Notes: generated from the sequence alone by a model not told the origin. A DNA stretch of 64,000 nucleotides from Meira nashicola (GCA_001600355.1 BCJU01000001.1:6634013-6698012), one strand, 5' to 3'; shown: positions 38,678 to 48,485, numbered from the stretch's first letter. Program-made: numbers and translations.

Positions 38678-41215
38678 TTAATCTAGATCTTCCCATGCTT
38701 TTCGAGTAAATCCAGGCGTTCTTGGATTAGAGGTTTGTCCTAAAGTGGGAGATCCAGCTCTTGAACTACGAGCGCTAGCTGTTGCAGTAGCAGCGACCGA
38801 ATTCAAGGTTGAAGAAGGATGAGGAGATGCAGAATGGTTTTGCCAAGCTGCAAAATAAGAAGAATGCGTCGGATTTCCGGTTTGATTACCAGCGCTAAGA
38901 GGATTATCATGATGCATTACCCGCGGTGAAAGGACTGATCCCGTTCTACTTGCAGGTCTCGAAAGCGCAAATCCGGCAGCAGTTGTTGCTGCTTGATGAT
39001 TACCGGCAATGTGTGCCGAGTACGCTTTCGGAGATGTTGGTTGACTCATAGTGATTGGTGTTGTGGAGATGTTGTGATGTCGCATTGGGTATCGAGGTCG
39101 AAATTGCCTCCGTTGGGCTAAAGATTGCGGTAATGTAGGAGAGCTTGCACGAACATTTGTGCGTAAGCCTAATGCCAAACCCAGACGCTGAAGAGGTATG
39201 AGTAAAGCAGTCACTATACCATTCCCAGATGAACGTCGACGTTTTTTCCCAGTCCGAAACCCATCCGTTTCATCGCCACTACTTTCACTCTCTGCAACTG
39301 AGGCCAATGATTCTCCACTTTCCCTCTTTCGTAACGCTCCTCCACCTTCTTCCATATCCGCCAAAGTATAATCACCATGCGAAGATTGTCGTTTCGAACA
39401 AGGCGAACGCAAACAGTCTCGCAACATCGCTCTTCGCTTCACTGCTTTTGCTGATCGTCCACGTAATACACAACAAAGCATGATAGCCAAAAATGTGATC
39501 AAAACAGTCAAAAACATTCCAAGAGCTGGCAATTGGGCATTGCGTCCCGATAAGAGTGCATCAGTAGGTCTTTGGTATGCTGGACTGAAATTATCTTGCC
39601 ACGTTCCTGCATTTTGTTGTACTTCAGGCTCGCCATGTACGGGTGCACTGTTTGGACCATTGGCAGGCAAAGGTGGGATATTCTTACTTGCTTCCAAGAC
39701 TGCTTTTCCCAACGTCCAGCTAACGGCAAGTCCACCGACATCATTCACACTTTGGAACAAATTCTTTTCATCTGCTTTTCCTTGTGCTTCATCAGCGTGT
39801 ACTCTACCTTCACCTTCACCTCCCGGATCGGTAATTCGAGGAATTCCGATTCCTTCATGCAAAACTGTCGCCATCCAAGCCGATTTAAAACATTGCATCT
39901 CTAATCGATCTGATGTGACTTGTTTCCCAAAAACTTTTCCATCTTTCAATTGTGACGTGAGCGTGTCCCAAGAGGAACCGCAAAATGCTTGTGCAGCTTT
40001 CTGGAACGAAACAAAATCATACACGCCTCCTAATTTAAACACATCATTCGAACTGAACCAGTACTCAGAAACCCCAATGAAGTGATTCACACTGAAATCG
40101 ATCGGCGGTACATGAATACCATGGAAAAGGCATGGAGGTCGAGAGCATTCTGCATCTTTGTCAAGAAGCGGTGCAAGAGACTTTAAGCATTGATCGAATG
40201 ATCCAGATCCAATGAGAGATGGTGAGATTGCAGCAGTTGCAGTATGATCTTGAGGCAACTTGAGTTCTAGTCCTTTTGGCAGACAAGGGTCGGATACCGG
40301 AGTCGTGGTTAGGGAAGAGGAAGGAACCAGAGAGGTTAGGTATCGATCTCTTGCTTTGTTTGTTCCAAAGCCAAGGAAAGTTGTCACAAATACATTGTGC
40401 ACCACATCTGTTCCATCTAGCATGCGCAAAGCGACAGGCGTTAAATCATCTTGAGTATCAGGATTGGCAACTTGTGCATTCTGACTAGGTTCAAAGGCAA
40501 TCTGCGTACTTGCACCGCCCATATCTAGGAATCCAAATGTACTTTTGCCTTCAGTTCCGTCATCAACTGAAGGTTTAAAATGGAAACCGTCCATAAGATA
40601 ATTGATTGCAATCCAACCCAATAATCCTTCCTCTTCTCCTTTGATTACTTGTACATGTTCTTGGCATCCTCCAATGCCCAAATTGAATGGCGTATTCTCC
40701 GAAATGAATGAACATGTGTTTTGCAATACCGCATTCTGTTGATCATCAGGTAATAAGCGCATACCTGCAGTCGCAAGAATATAAACGGGTGTATCTGCCA
40801 TCAATTCTGGAGGAACGATTTGTTTGGCATGATCGAATAAAGGTGAAAGGTATGAATGTACATCTTGAGGATGACTTCCAAACGTTGACAATCCAGGTTC
40901 CACCTTTAATTGCCAATCCAATCCACTACCTTCCCATGTTCCTTTTTCTACAGTAGGTAAAATTTTTATCTTTTCGCCTTTTTGCTCACGTTGCGCTCGA
41001 TCTACCAATGGATCTTTCCATGAATAAACTTGCATACGTGAACCTGATGAACCAGCATCAACAATGATGGCATAACGGCGTGCCACGTTCCAAGAAGCTG
41101 GCGGAGATTGACGTACTTGAAATGGTAAATGAGATGGTCCCGCTTCATTTCGAGCAAAAGTAGAAGAGAAGGTTTGCGTCTCCGCTTCTCTTCTAGCTAT
41201 CTCTATTAAATTCAT
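38678..41215 (-). CDS. YND1: GDA1/CD39 family apyrase (YND1-like)
   Basis: 845 residues, no intron. Golgi apyrases hydrolyse nucleoside di- and triphosphates made during glycosylation, keeping nucleotide-sugar exchange running. Apyrase conserved regions are visible: IIVDAGSSGSRMQVYSW near the N-terminus (about 50-66), ATAGMRLLP, and GFLDMGGASTQIAFEP in the middle. A transmembrane segment (LGMFLTVLITFLAIMLCCVL) at about 580-600 precedes a long basic, Ser-rich cytosolic tail. One C-terminal membrane span and no N-terminal anchor match Ynd1 rather than Gda1. ATG 41215 (MNLIEIARREAE) is chosen; the upstream frame to 41317 is not conserved. Confidence 0.9.
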   Translation of the reverse strand: MNLIEIARREAETQTFSSTFARNEAGPSHLPFQVRQSPPASWNVARRYAIIVDAGSSGSRMQVYSWKDPLVDRAQREQKGEKIKILPTVEKGTWEGSGLDWQLKVEPGLSTFGSHPQDVHSYLSPLFDHAKQIVPPELMADTPVYILATAGMRLLPDDQQNAVLQNTCSFISENTPFNLGIGGCQEHVQVIKGEEEGLLGWIAINYLMDGFHFKPSVDDGTEGKSTFGFLDMGGASTQIAFEPSQNAQVANPDTQDDLTPVALRMLDGTDVVHNVFVTTFLGFGTNKARDRYLTSLVPSSSLTTTPVSDPCLPKGLELKLPQDHTATAAISPSLIGSGSFDQCLKSLAPLLDKDAECSRPPCLFHGIHVPPIDFSVNHFIGVSEYWFSSNDVFKLGGVYDFVSFQKAAQAFCGSSWDTLTSQLKDGKVFGKQVTSDRLEMQCFKSAWMATVLHEGIGIPRITDPGGEGEGRVHADEAQGKADEKNLFQSVNDVGGLAVSWTLGKAVLEASKNIPPLPANGPNSAPVHGEPEVQQNAGTWQDNFSPAYQRPTDALLSGRNAQLPALGMFLTVLITFLAIMLCCVLRGRSAKAVKRRAMLRDCLRSPCSKRQSSHGDYTLADMEEGGGALRKRESGESLASVAESESSGDETDGFRTGKKRRRSSGNGIVTALLIPLQRLGLALGLRTNVRASSPTLPQSLAQRRQFRPRYPMRHHNISTTPITMSQPTSPKAYSAHIAGNHQAATTAAGFALSRPASRTGSVLSPRVMHHDNPLSAGNQTGNPTHSSYFAAWQNHSASPHPSSTLNSVAATATASARSSRAGSPTLGQTSNPRTPGFTRKAWEDLD

Positions 41216-42102
41216 CTTGACACCATCCCAATATATTAAAAATTGAAATGATGACGGGAAATTGAAGAAGAGGTATAATGAGAAGGAATGACACCTTCGA
41301 CATGTGACAACACACACCGCCTCCTTTCCCCTCGTTCCAAAAAAAAGTTCGGGATGCCGTGTCTATACTGTACAAAAAAAACACGCAGGAAAACTGCCGC
41401 TAAATCTACTTCTTTTCATTTGAATCAGATAGTTTCAAAAACTTGCCTGCATGTATTTTCAAGCGTGACAAGTGTGCTTATGCGTGTAATGTACATGCGT
41501 GCTTGGATGAGGCTTGCATTTCGCTCGCCCATTGCATGCAGTACTTAAATTATGCACACAATTGTATATGTAGGCTATACATACCGTTTCCGTGATTCCA
41601 TTCAATCGGTTATTCAAAGGCAAACGCGTACTTGTAAAACATGGGTACTGTTTGGAGAAATGGCGAAACTACCGGCCTGTACGATGGAAAGCTGCTTTTC
41701 GCGCTAAGTTAGCTTGCTTGACTTTCTGATAGGGAATCTAGAGCGGGGGGTTGAAGTAAGGCAGTTTGACCGTCTAAATTTAGTCAAACGAAGAGATTAT
41801 TCTTGATTGCAAAAAAAAAAATAAAATAAAAATTAAAGCTCCCTAATTCGATTCAATAGAACAAGCTTGTGAAATCATTTGCATTGCACGCAATTGCACA
41901 CACACACGCACACGGTTATTACGGAAATCGACATTTGCAAGCAAGAGGCACAAGCGCACACAATTTTACTGCACATACACGCATCATTCATGTAGCAGAA
42001 ACATCCCCCGCCTATTATTTGTGGTTTGAGGAAAACGTTAATTCAATCTTCCTTTCTAACTAGTTTCATCCCAAAACGTCCAAAGTTGATATCCATATCA
42101 TT
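41216..42102. promoter_or_regulatory. Divergent region YND1 / RAS1
   Basis: About 890 bp without a supported gene. It contains A-rich and CA-rich tracts (CACACACACACGCACACGG near 41899). The frames at 41288-41548 and 41869-42063 have no recognisable features. Probably a long RAS1 promoter or leader. Confidence 0.4.
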
Positions 42103-42809
42103 ATGCAGGTTCCAAGGGAGTACAAGATCGTGGTTGTAGGTGGTGGTGGTGTGGGAAAGAGTGCTTTGACGATTCAATTCATTCAAAGTCATTTCGTGGA
42201 TGAATATGATCCAACGATTGAAGATTCTTATCGAAAACAATGTGTTATCGATGAAGAAGTTGCTTTATTAGACGTTTTGGATACTGCAGGTCAAGAAGAA
42301 TATTCTGCAATGCGAGAACAATACATGAGAACAGGAGAAGGTTTCTTGTTGGTTTATTCAATCACTTCACGTAACAGTTTTGATGAAATTCTCACATTTC
42401 AACAGCAGATTTTGCGTGTAAAGGATAAGGATTATTTCCCCGTCGTCGTTGTCGCAAACAAGTGTGATTTGGAATATGAACGACAGGTTGGCAGTCATGG
42501 TGAGTAAAAGGTGATATTATGGTAAAATTAAACATTTTCATGCTAATCATTCATTCATTTTTGTTTCATAATGCAGAGGGTCGAGAACTAGCGAAACATT
42601 TTGGATGTCGTTTCATCGAAACATCAGCTAAACAAAGAATTAACGTTGATGAAGCATTTAGCAATCTTGTTCGGGAAATCAGAAGATATAATAAAGACCA
42701 AGAAGTAGGCAGACCGGGTGTTGGTGGTGCAGGTCCAGCTGGAGGTGAACGTTACCCTACCGAAGATAAAACTGATGGCGGATGCTGTCGAGGATGTGTG
42801 GTACTGTAA
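42103..42809 (+). CDS. RAS1: Ras GTPase, RAS1
   Basis: Two exons, 42103-42499 and 42577-42809, 209 residues. It is a molecular switch for cAMP and morphogenesis signalling at the plasma membrane. P-loop [13 protein letters not shown]; effector loop [12 protein letters not shown]; switch [26 protein letters not shown] base-recognition motif; ETSAK. The intron (GTGAGT...TGCAG) falls in the codon after GSH and restores the conserved [13 protein letters not shown], which proves the join. Gly-Gly in place of the Ala-Gly usual in animal Ras is, to my knowledge, the basidiomycete form. The C-terminus is CCRGCVVL: a CAAX box with Leu last, which favours geranylgeranylation over farnesylation, with upstream cysteines that could be palmitoylated. 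Confidence 0.97.
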
Positions 42810-43306
42810 TTGTGATCTTCTTATCCGAAAAAAAAAACACAAATTCCAGCTTGTATAAGCAATAAAAGAAAGAAGAGGTAACGAAAGCTTAGCGGCTTAC
42901 TCTTCGATTTTAATGAATGAAATCATTTTAGGCACATGAGCATATTCCATGCAAGATCCTTCGAACTTTTCAAAACACATCTACCACAATAGAGCACAAA
43001 CATATGCCACAACCCACCCTTGTCAATCTACTCCTCAACATACGTCACTCTCGCTTCATCTCAACGCACATACCTACGGTCACGAATCCCATCACCGCAT
43101 GCTTCGATCTGTTTGAGCGTTTTTTGCTCATTTATTATGATATTTACTACCCTTTCATCTTATTTCACCTTGCTATATTTTATGGTGATTTTCTCTCTTT
43201 TTTTTTCTTCTCTTTTGTAGACTCATACGATCAAGGTGATTCTTTCACGATTAAGATTTATGTGCGTGTTGAGTAAAAATACATCATAATTGTACATTTG
43301 TGAAGA
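42810..43306. other. RAS1 / YSH1 convergent 3' region
   Basis: About 500 bp between the two convergent stop codons. It is pyrimidine-rich on the plus strand, with overlapping non-conserved frames (43004-43276). No gene is supported. Confidence 0.45.
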
Positions 43307-45715
43307 TTACGATTCTGTAATCATCTTTTTTGCTTCCGCGCTTCCTGGTTCGATGGGAATCGTATGTTTTCCCTGGAATAATTCACTTGTTAGTTGTGGC
43401 TGAAGAACAAATGTATCTGAAAGATGAGAAGAAGTAGATAAGGCTAATTGAACGATACTTTCAATCTGTTTTTGTAAAGTAGACGAAGAGGCTGTAATCT
43501 TCATCGATTCCGTTTCCACTACACCTTGTTCTTGATCTAATTGCACCCGTAATGCCATTCTTTCTGGCGTGCCACGGAATCGATGTAAAAATGGTGCTGG
43601 GGTGGGTGACTTTGAATCAAGTTTGACAGCTTGTTCGTCTTCTTCCATCTTGACGTCTGCATCTTGCTTAATTTCTTCTGTCTCTTTAGGTTCTTCTTCT
43701 TTTTTGACTGCCAAACCGCCATTTTCTACAATCTCCTCATCGTATCCACCGATCATGATCTCTTCAACGTTACCGAAATGAGCCTCCAAGAAAGCGGCAA
43801 GTTGTTCAGCTCTTGAAAGTGTGTCAATAGCAACGTGATCGGCCATTGGATGATCTTCGTGATGATGATGGTCATGATTGGTTTCGGATACAGTTGCTCG
43901 CACACTGGCGGGCATTCCTTCTATTCCAAGCAATAACGCCAAACAGCTATCGGCAACCATATCATTTGCTGTTCCGCTCTTCCACTCCAATAGATACTCT
44001 GAAGTGCTCTCTAATGATTGTTTTAGATCCAATACGTCCATGATTCGAATCGTACGTTTGCCTTCTAAATCTACGCCTTCCACCAATTTTCCAAACATGC
44101 CCTGCAGATGATACACAATCAATGACCATCCTACATGAATTGCAACCCTTTGTCGTTGAATGATCGTACTTGTGCTCAGTCCGGTAAAATCTAACAAATC
44201 TTCTGGGTCCAGAATGGTAAAGGCGAAATCTTTACTGATCAACAATCCCGACAGTAAATCACCCTGTTTGGGCGTTTTAGCTGCAATTCTACCGATTGCT
44301 TTCGCAGTTCTCTCTCCTCTGAATTTGATCTTGAGAGTCTCACAGTTGCGTGGGGTATGTATCTTTATATCTTCCGCTCGATCGGAGAATTTTCCTTGTA
44401 AGGCACGCTTGAGTTGATTCATATTATTTTGTTCACCATGCACAAGTACAATGTGTTGTGCTTTGATTTCTTCGATGAACTTACTATTTTGCGTATAATC
44501 AACGTGAGCCGAAAAAGAGATGTAATCCACAGACATTTCTAGCGGGATCCTCTGACCAGCCAAGCTCATAATCTCATCCGGTTCTTTAAGAATACTTCTT
44601 GCCATCGTTCCCTCGACTGAATAACCAGTAACGATCAATCCGTTCCGCCTATCAGGAGCCCATCTCTCCAGTAATTCTCGCGAAACACCACTTTGCATGA
44701 AACCCGGACTTGCCATCATCACGCATGGTCCGCGATCATCAAATTTTTCTAAGCTACGTAAGTTGGAAACGTGCTTGAAAACGAAAGGGTTATCACGTCT
44801 GTTGAATCGAGTTCGGATATGTTCGTTCATCGTATGAATGTAGGTTTGATAAATTCCGATACACTTTCTCGCTAAAGCAGAAGCGTAGTAGATCGGAATG
44901 GAATGCAATTCTGGATGCTGTGACCAATATTCATCTAAAAGCAGCAATAATTCTTGTGCTCTTCCAAGAACGAATACCGGCAACAAAACCCTTCCACCTC
45001 TCTTGACGATAGCATGTACTGAATCTGTAAACCGTTCCTCCTTCTCTAGACGTGGTTCTAGACTTTGTGTACCGTATGTTGATTCACAGATGAGAATGTC
45101 AGGACGAATTGGCGGTATTTCTGCTTGTACTAAATGTCGATCTTCTTCTCTGCTGAAGTCACCTGTATAAAGAATCTTTAAACCTGCAATTTCGATCATG
45201 AACATACAAGCACCCAAAACGTGTCCAGCATGATAAGGAGTGAAATGTAAACCACCTCCAACAGCAACATCTTGATGATAATCAACTGCTTGAATCTTTC
45301 TCCAAGAAGCCAACATTTCTTCTTCGTCAAACAATTGATCATCTGCACCTGAACTTGACATTCTTACGAAATCTTGCATAAGAAATCGATAAACAGCTTT
45401 GGTAGGATGAGTCATGTACACTTTTCCTTTTCCATCTCGAAAGTTTGTCTTTTCCATTACGTATGTTAAAGCTGCAGCATGATCAAGATGAAAGTGTGTG
45501 ATTAATAATGCATCTACTGAACTCCAATCCAATTCATCGATAAAAGGTAAAGCAGCAATACCTTGATAAGCAGGATGAACGCCTGCATCACAGACTACAG
45601 TCTTGCCTTTATAACGTAAAACACAACAACTCCTTCCAACTTCTTGACCTGCTCCTAGCATTTCAATCTGTAATTCATCCGATCCATCACCGCTATCGAG
45701 GATCTGAATCGCCAT
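43307..45715 (-). CDS. YSH1: Cleavage and polyadenylation endonuclease YSH1/CPSF73
   Basis: 802 residues, no intron. This is the zinc-dependent nuclease that cuts pre-mRNA before polyadenylation. The metallo-beta-lactamase core begins IEMLGAGQEVGRSCCVLRYK and holds the metal motif THFHLDHAAAL (about 73-83), the beta-CASP domain with ILYTGDFSREEDRHL, ICESTYGTQ and LPVFVLGRAQELLLLL, and VDYISFSAHVDYTQN and VLVHGEQNNMNQLKRAL toward the RNA-specificity end. The C-terminal half (about 480-800) is the Mpe1/Ysh1-binding region, with acidic inserts and HDHHHHEDH. ATG 45715 gives MAIQILDSGDGSD. Confidence 0.96.
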   Translation of the reverse strand: MAIQILDSGDGSDELQIEMLGAGQEVGRSCCVLRYKGKTVVCDAGVHPAYQGIAALPFIDELDWSSVDALLITHFHLDHAAALTYVMEKTNFRDGKGKVYMTHPTKAVYRFLMQDFVRMSSSGADDQLFDEEEMLASWRKIQAVDYHQDVAVGGGLHFTPYHAGHVLGACMFMIEIAGLKILYTGDFSREEDRHLVQAEIPPIRPDILICESTYGTQSLEPRLEKEERFTDSVHAIVKRGGRVLLPVFVLGRAQELLLLLDEYWSQHPELHSIPIYYASALARKCIGIYQTYIHTMNEHIRTRFNRRDNPFVFKHVSNLRSLEKFDDRGPCVMMASPGFMQSGVSRELLERWAPDRRNGLIVTGYSVEGTMARSILKEPDEIMSLAGQRIPLEMSVDYISFSAHVDYTQNSKFIEEIKAQHIVLVHGEQNNMNQLKRALQGKFSDRAEDIKIHTPRNCETLKIKFRGERTAKAIGRIAAKTPKQGDLLSGLLISKDFAFTILDPEDLLDFTGLSTSTIIQRQRVAIHVGWSLIVYHLQGMFGKLVEGVDLEGKRTIRIMDVLDLKQSLESTSEYLLEWKSGTANDMVADSCLALLLGIEGMPASVRATVSETNHDHHHHEDHPMADHVAIDTLSRAEQLAAFLEAHFGNVEEIMIGGYDEEIVENGGLAVKKEEEPKETEEIKQDADVKMEEDEQAVKLDSKSPTPAPFLHRFRGTPERMALRVQLDQEQGVVETESMKITASSSTLQKQIESIVQLALSTSSHLSDTFVLQPQLTSELFQGKHTIPIEPGSAEAKKMITES

Positions 45716-45879
45716 TTTTACACAAAAGAGGTGATCGATGGAGAATAAAAATAAAAATAGTAAAATAAAAGTGTTGTACCTTGACTACATGCACGCACAC
45801 ATTACGCGTGTAGGTATGAATAATATAGTCTAAGCGTGAATTTAGGTTGCAGACTAAAATTATAAAAAGGAACAAGTTT

Positions 45880-46215
45880 TTAATGATTATGATTATCATC
45901 ATGAGAAGTTGAAGTTTCTTGTCCGAGATCTTTAATTTTACCGTCAATTGCAAAATATTTCATTGCATGTTTAACCTTTTTATCTTTATGAAATTCTGCC
46001 ATTTTTGCTGCAACAATTTTCTTAGGTAAAAATTTTGCCTTTTTTTGACGATTATTCCATTTTAATTCATCTGCTGCATGATTTTGATTTTTCGTTTCTG
46101 CTTCATGTAAAGCATTTTCTAACTTTTTCTTCTCTTTTTCAGAAGACATAGCTGTTGCTGTAAAGAACAAAATTGAAAGAATAACAAATGTATGTGCGCA
46201 GTACATCTTGAGCAT
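45880..46215 (-). CDS. Small secreted lysine-rich protein without cysteines
   Basis: 111 residues, one exon; ATGs at 46215 and 46206. Signal peptide: YCAHTFVILSILFFTATA. The mature part is Lys/Asn/His-rich and ends TSHDDNHNH. An ungapped alignment with copy 2 at 10.1 kb pairs KWNNRQKKAKFLPKKIVAAK with KWKAKKERTNCFPWKDICKG, keeping KW, FP/LP and several lysines but replacing both cysteines (by Phe and Ala). It may therefore be a cysteine-free relative of that family. The promoter-module-like word at 46331-46350 lies about 116-135 bp upstream, as in the other locus. Function unknown. Confidence 0.6.
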   Translation of the reverse strand: MLKMYCAHTFVILSILFFTATAMSSEKEKKKLENALHEAETKNQNHAADELKWNNRQKKAKFLPKKIVAAKMAEFHKDKKVKHAMKYFAIDGKIKDLGQETSTSHDDNHNH

Positions 46216-46598
46216 GATGTCAAATTGGTTGCACAGTTTAAGAGTATTGTTAATGATATACGAACAACACTAAAAGTGTGAGCAGTATATGCTTCTTATA
46301 TGTTATGTGCAAACGCAAACATGCGGTCGAGGCGTCTCACAGCCACTGTTTGCATTATTTGCATATAATTATCTTATTGTTTATGTGTGCACCGGATAAT
46401 AGCACAGCAACAACTTCAAAATGAAAACTTTCATTACGATTAAGATTATGAATTGAGAAAAGAGACGAGATTCAAGAGGAATAAAGAAATTAAAGCTATA
46501 GATGACGTGTCTATGAATTGTCTGAAAGTCGTATAAAAATCAATTACTCAACCTCTACGGCTTAAATACTGATTGAAAATAACTTGGATCCGTCAAAT
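46216..46598. other. Spacer in second secreted-protein island
   Basis: Promoter of the gene ending at 46215 and 3' flank of the relic to its right. The word at 46331-46350 is listed separately. No other gene was seen. Confidence 0.4.
46331..46350 (-). promoter_or_regulatory. Promoter module, minus-strand copy (weaker)
   Basis: Minus strand reads AACAGTGGCTGTGAGACGCC. The shared core is AGTGGCTGYGARA, as at 11836-11849. It is followed on the minus strand by TCGACCGCATGTTTGCGTTT, which recalls the CGCAAA words before the 9-10 kb copies. Confidence 0.4.
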
Positions 46599-46894
46599 CT
46601 ACATGCGGCAATAAAAATGGTTTGTTTTTGTAGTTTGATGGTTTTGGAGAGCATCATCAAGTTTACCAGTTTCAATATCAAGTTCATGTCCCTTTTTTGC
46701 ATATTGATCAGCTTTGTCTTTAGCATATTTATAAATCTGTTTTAAAGATTTGAGTGTTGAGACTTGTCTCCAAAATTCTTCTTTACCGCCTATTTTTTGA
46801 ATTTTTCATCTCCTTTGATTACAGCTTTTTGAAGCAATTCTTCTTGGTTAGGAGGATTATTTGCGAGAAAGACTAAAGGGATAAAATGCATCAT
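46599..46894 (-). pseudogene. Small secreted protein family relic (one-base frameshift)
   Basis: From ATG 46894 (or 46891) a short hydrophobic start (MHFIPLVFLANN) and KGDEKFKK run to TAG at 46790-46792. A second open frame, offset by one base, continues from 46793 to TAG 46599-46601 and reads KEEFWRQVSTLKSLKQIYKY, then YAKKGHELDIETGKLDDALQ: charged, helical and family-like. One extra A in the A6 run (46793-46798) would join them. The promoter module at 47019-47041 lies 125-145 bp before this ATG, the usual spacing. Membership of the family is inferred from layout, composition and promoter rather than from strong identity. Confidence 0.5.
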
Positions 46895-47018
46895 ACAAAT
46901 CAGGAATAAACTATCTTTGGCAAATTGATTTATTTTGTTAACTATATTTGGGGTAGAAGGATAAAATTGCATACATTCAAATATAAACCCTTCATGTACC
47001 TTGTATTCTAACAATTAA

Positions 47019-47041
47019 GTACCTTTCACAGCCACGGCGCC
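47019..47041 (-). promoter_or_regulatory. Promoter module, minus-strand copy
   Basis: Minus strand reads GGCGCCGTGGCTGTGAAAGG then TACTTAATT. Compare CGCCTCAGTGGCTGCGAAAG then TACTAATTC at 11831-11859. The match extends on both sides of the core, linking the two islands. Confidence 0.5.
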
Positions 47042-47095
47042 AATTTTTCATTGTGTCTATCTTGTTTAACGGGGCTGCTCTGAGGCTAAACAGTC

Positions 47096-47365
47096 TTACA
47101 TTTTATCTTTTGACATGAACGGTAAAACTTGAGAATCCCTCTTTTTGGCTTTAATAGGCTTCGCTCTTTCTAGTGATAAGTTATCCAACTTTAAAGTCAA
47201 TCTGCTTATTGGTTTATTATTAGTACGCATATGTATTGTAGCTCTTGTACGATCTTTTGCACTCTTTTTTAGAGCATTCAAAACTTTGACGAGCGGAGGA
47301 CCTGCAGAAGTGAGAGAAAGAAATTGCAGCATCATTAGAATAAGGTTGAAGATCTTAACTTTCAT
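47096..47365 (-). CDS. Small secreted basic protein, 89 aa
   Basis: ATG 47365 opens a frame with a signal peptide (KVKIFNLILMMLQFLSLTSA) followed by a short basic mature part without cysteine or tryptophan (KKSAKDRTRATIHMR, SRLTLKLDNLSLERAKPIKA). The frame is open further upstream to 47425, but the signal peptide fixes the start. It lies in the second secreted-protein island on the same strand as the neighbours; residue similarity to them is slight (basic Ser/Arg/Lys tail). No family is recognised. Confidence 0.45.
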   Translation of the reverse strand: MKVKIFNLILMMLQFLSLTSAGPPLVKVLNALKKSAKDRTRATIHMRTNNKPISRLTLKLDNLSLERAKPIKAKKRDSQVLPFMSKDKM

Positions 47366-48485
47366 CCTACTCCTAAAAAAATATGAAATAGAGTGTCTAC
47401 GATTGTTAAAAATGAAAAAATACATAATTTATACTTTCTTGTTTCTAAAGAGGTTTGCATTTACTCACACTTTACAGGATTTTGTAGAAACGCCCCATAA
47501 AACAAATCAAACTTACAGTGAGGGAGTCCGTATCTATAGGGGCTAAATTGGCTCACTCGTTACATAAAACAAGCCTTACATATCATATCAGCCAATCTTA
47601 ATTATCTCCATGACAAATTTCTTAAGTTTGCTATCCATATGTTTAGTAAAAACGAAATGGTACTTTGTTATCGATTTCCAACACTGAATATATTTCTCTA
47701 TTGGAAATATTCCTAAAAAAGGTGAATAAAGTTAAAATGATACAGGAAGCAAAACAGGATGATCTGGTGATTGCTCCCTCCACTGTAATCACATTTCCAT
47801 CTTCTTCTGCGTATGTTTTTTGGTAACATTTTTTATTTGTTTTGGAGGACATGATTGGTGTTGCAACTCAGTACAGGCTTAAATCAGTGAGAATAATATC
47901 AGTATCTCAATCGGATGATTAAAGCCTTACCTTTATGGTCAAATAGGATCAGGCTAAACTCTAAAAGTCTGTTCTACACTCCGTAACGAACATACCTAAG
48001 GGGGGCTCAATAGCCAATGTCCCAGCCTACAGACAGACAGACACAATCTGCAGGCCAAAGCATGCACTTCATCGAAGCAATCACCAGTCAAAATAATCAA
48101 AAAAGCCTCGGCAATTATTTCGACACTGCCCTTTTGCGCCAGCGCCCTAAGCTTTAAAAGCTCCACTCGGGAGAACAGACAGACACACACGCATGTCAAT
48201 CTGTACGCTGGACAACAACCTACGCAATGAAACTTCCGTCCCTGAGCATTGAGTAAAAAAAGAAGAAAGCAAAAGTGCCTGTGCACCGGAAGTTGGATTT
48301 TTATTTTTTTGTTGAGGCTTGGCTGGTGTACGAATGTGTATATTATGCACGGGTTTTCATGCAATTCATATAAAAAAAGCTCACCTCCAAGACCCACATC
48401 CTCAGTTCATTGACCGCTACTGTCATCAGCCCCGGTCACCTCTTCAAACCCCTTTTTCGACCGGACACCTTCTCATTGCCTAAAC
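47366..48485. other. Region between second secreted island and hexokinase
   Basis: About 1.1 kb. The left part is AT-rich; a minus-strand frame at 47643-47852 (about 69 codons, with CX2C in SSCFASC) has no signal peptide and is unsupported. The right part (48000-48485) is the hexokinase promoter, with GACAGACAGACA-type repeats near 48030 and 48175, and a pyrimidine-rich leader just before the ATG. Confidence 0.4.

Noticed and set aside
41869..42063. Plus-strand frame before RAS1
   Set aside because: Translation of CA-repeat DNA (His/Thr/Ala-rich); no independent support.
47643..47852. Minus-strand frame with SSCFASC near the second secreted island
   Set aside because: No signal peptide or promoter module at the right spacing; the hydrophobic part is internal.
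47996..48397. Minus-strand frame of 133 codons in the hexokinase promoter
   Set aside because: Starts at GTG, covers repeats and pyrimidine tracts, no domain.
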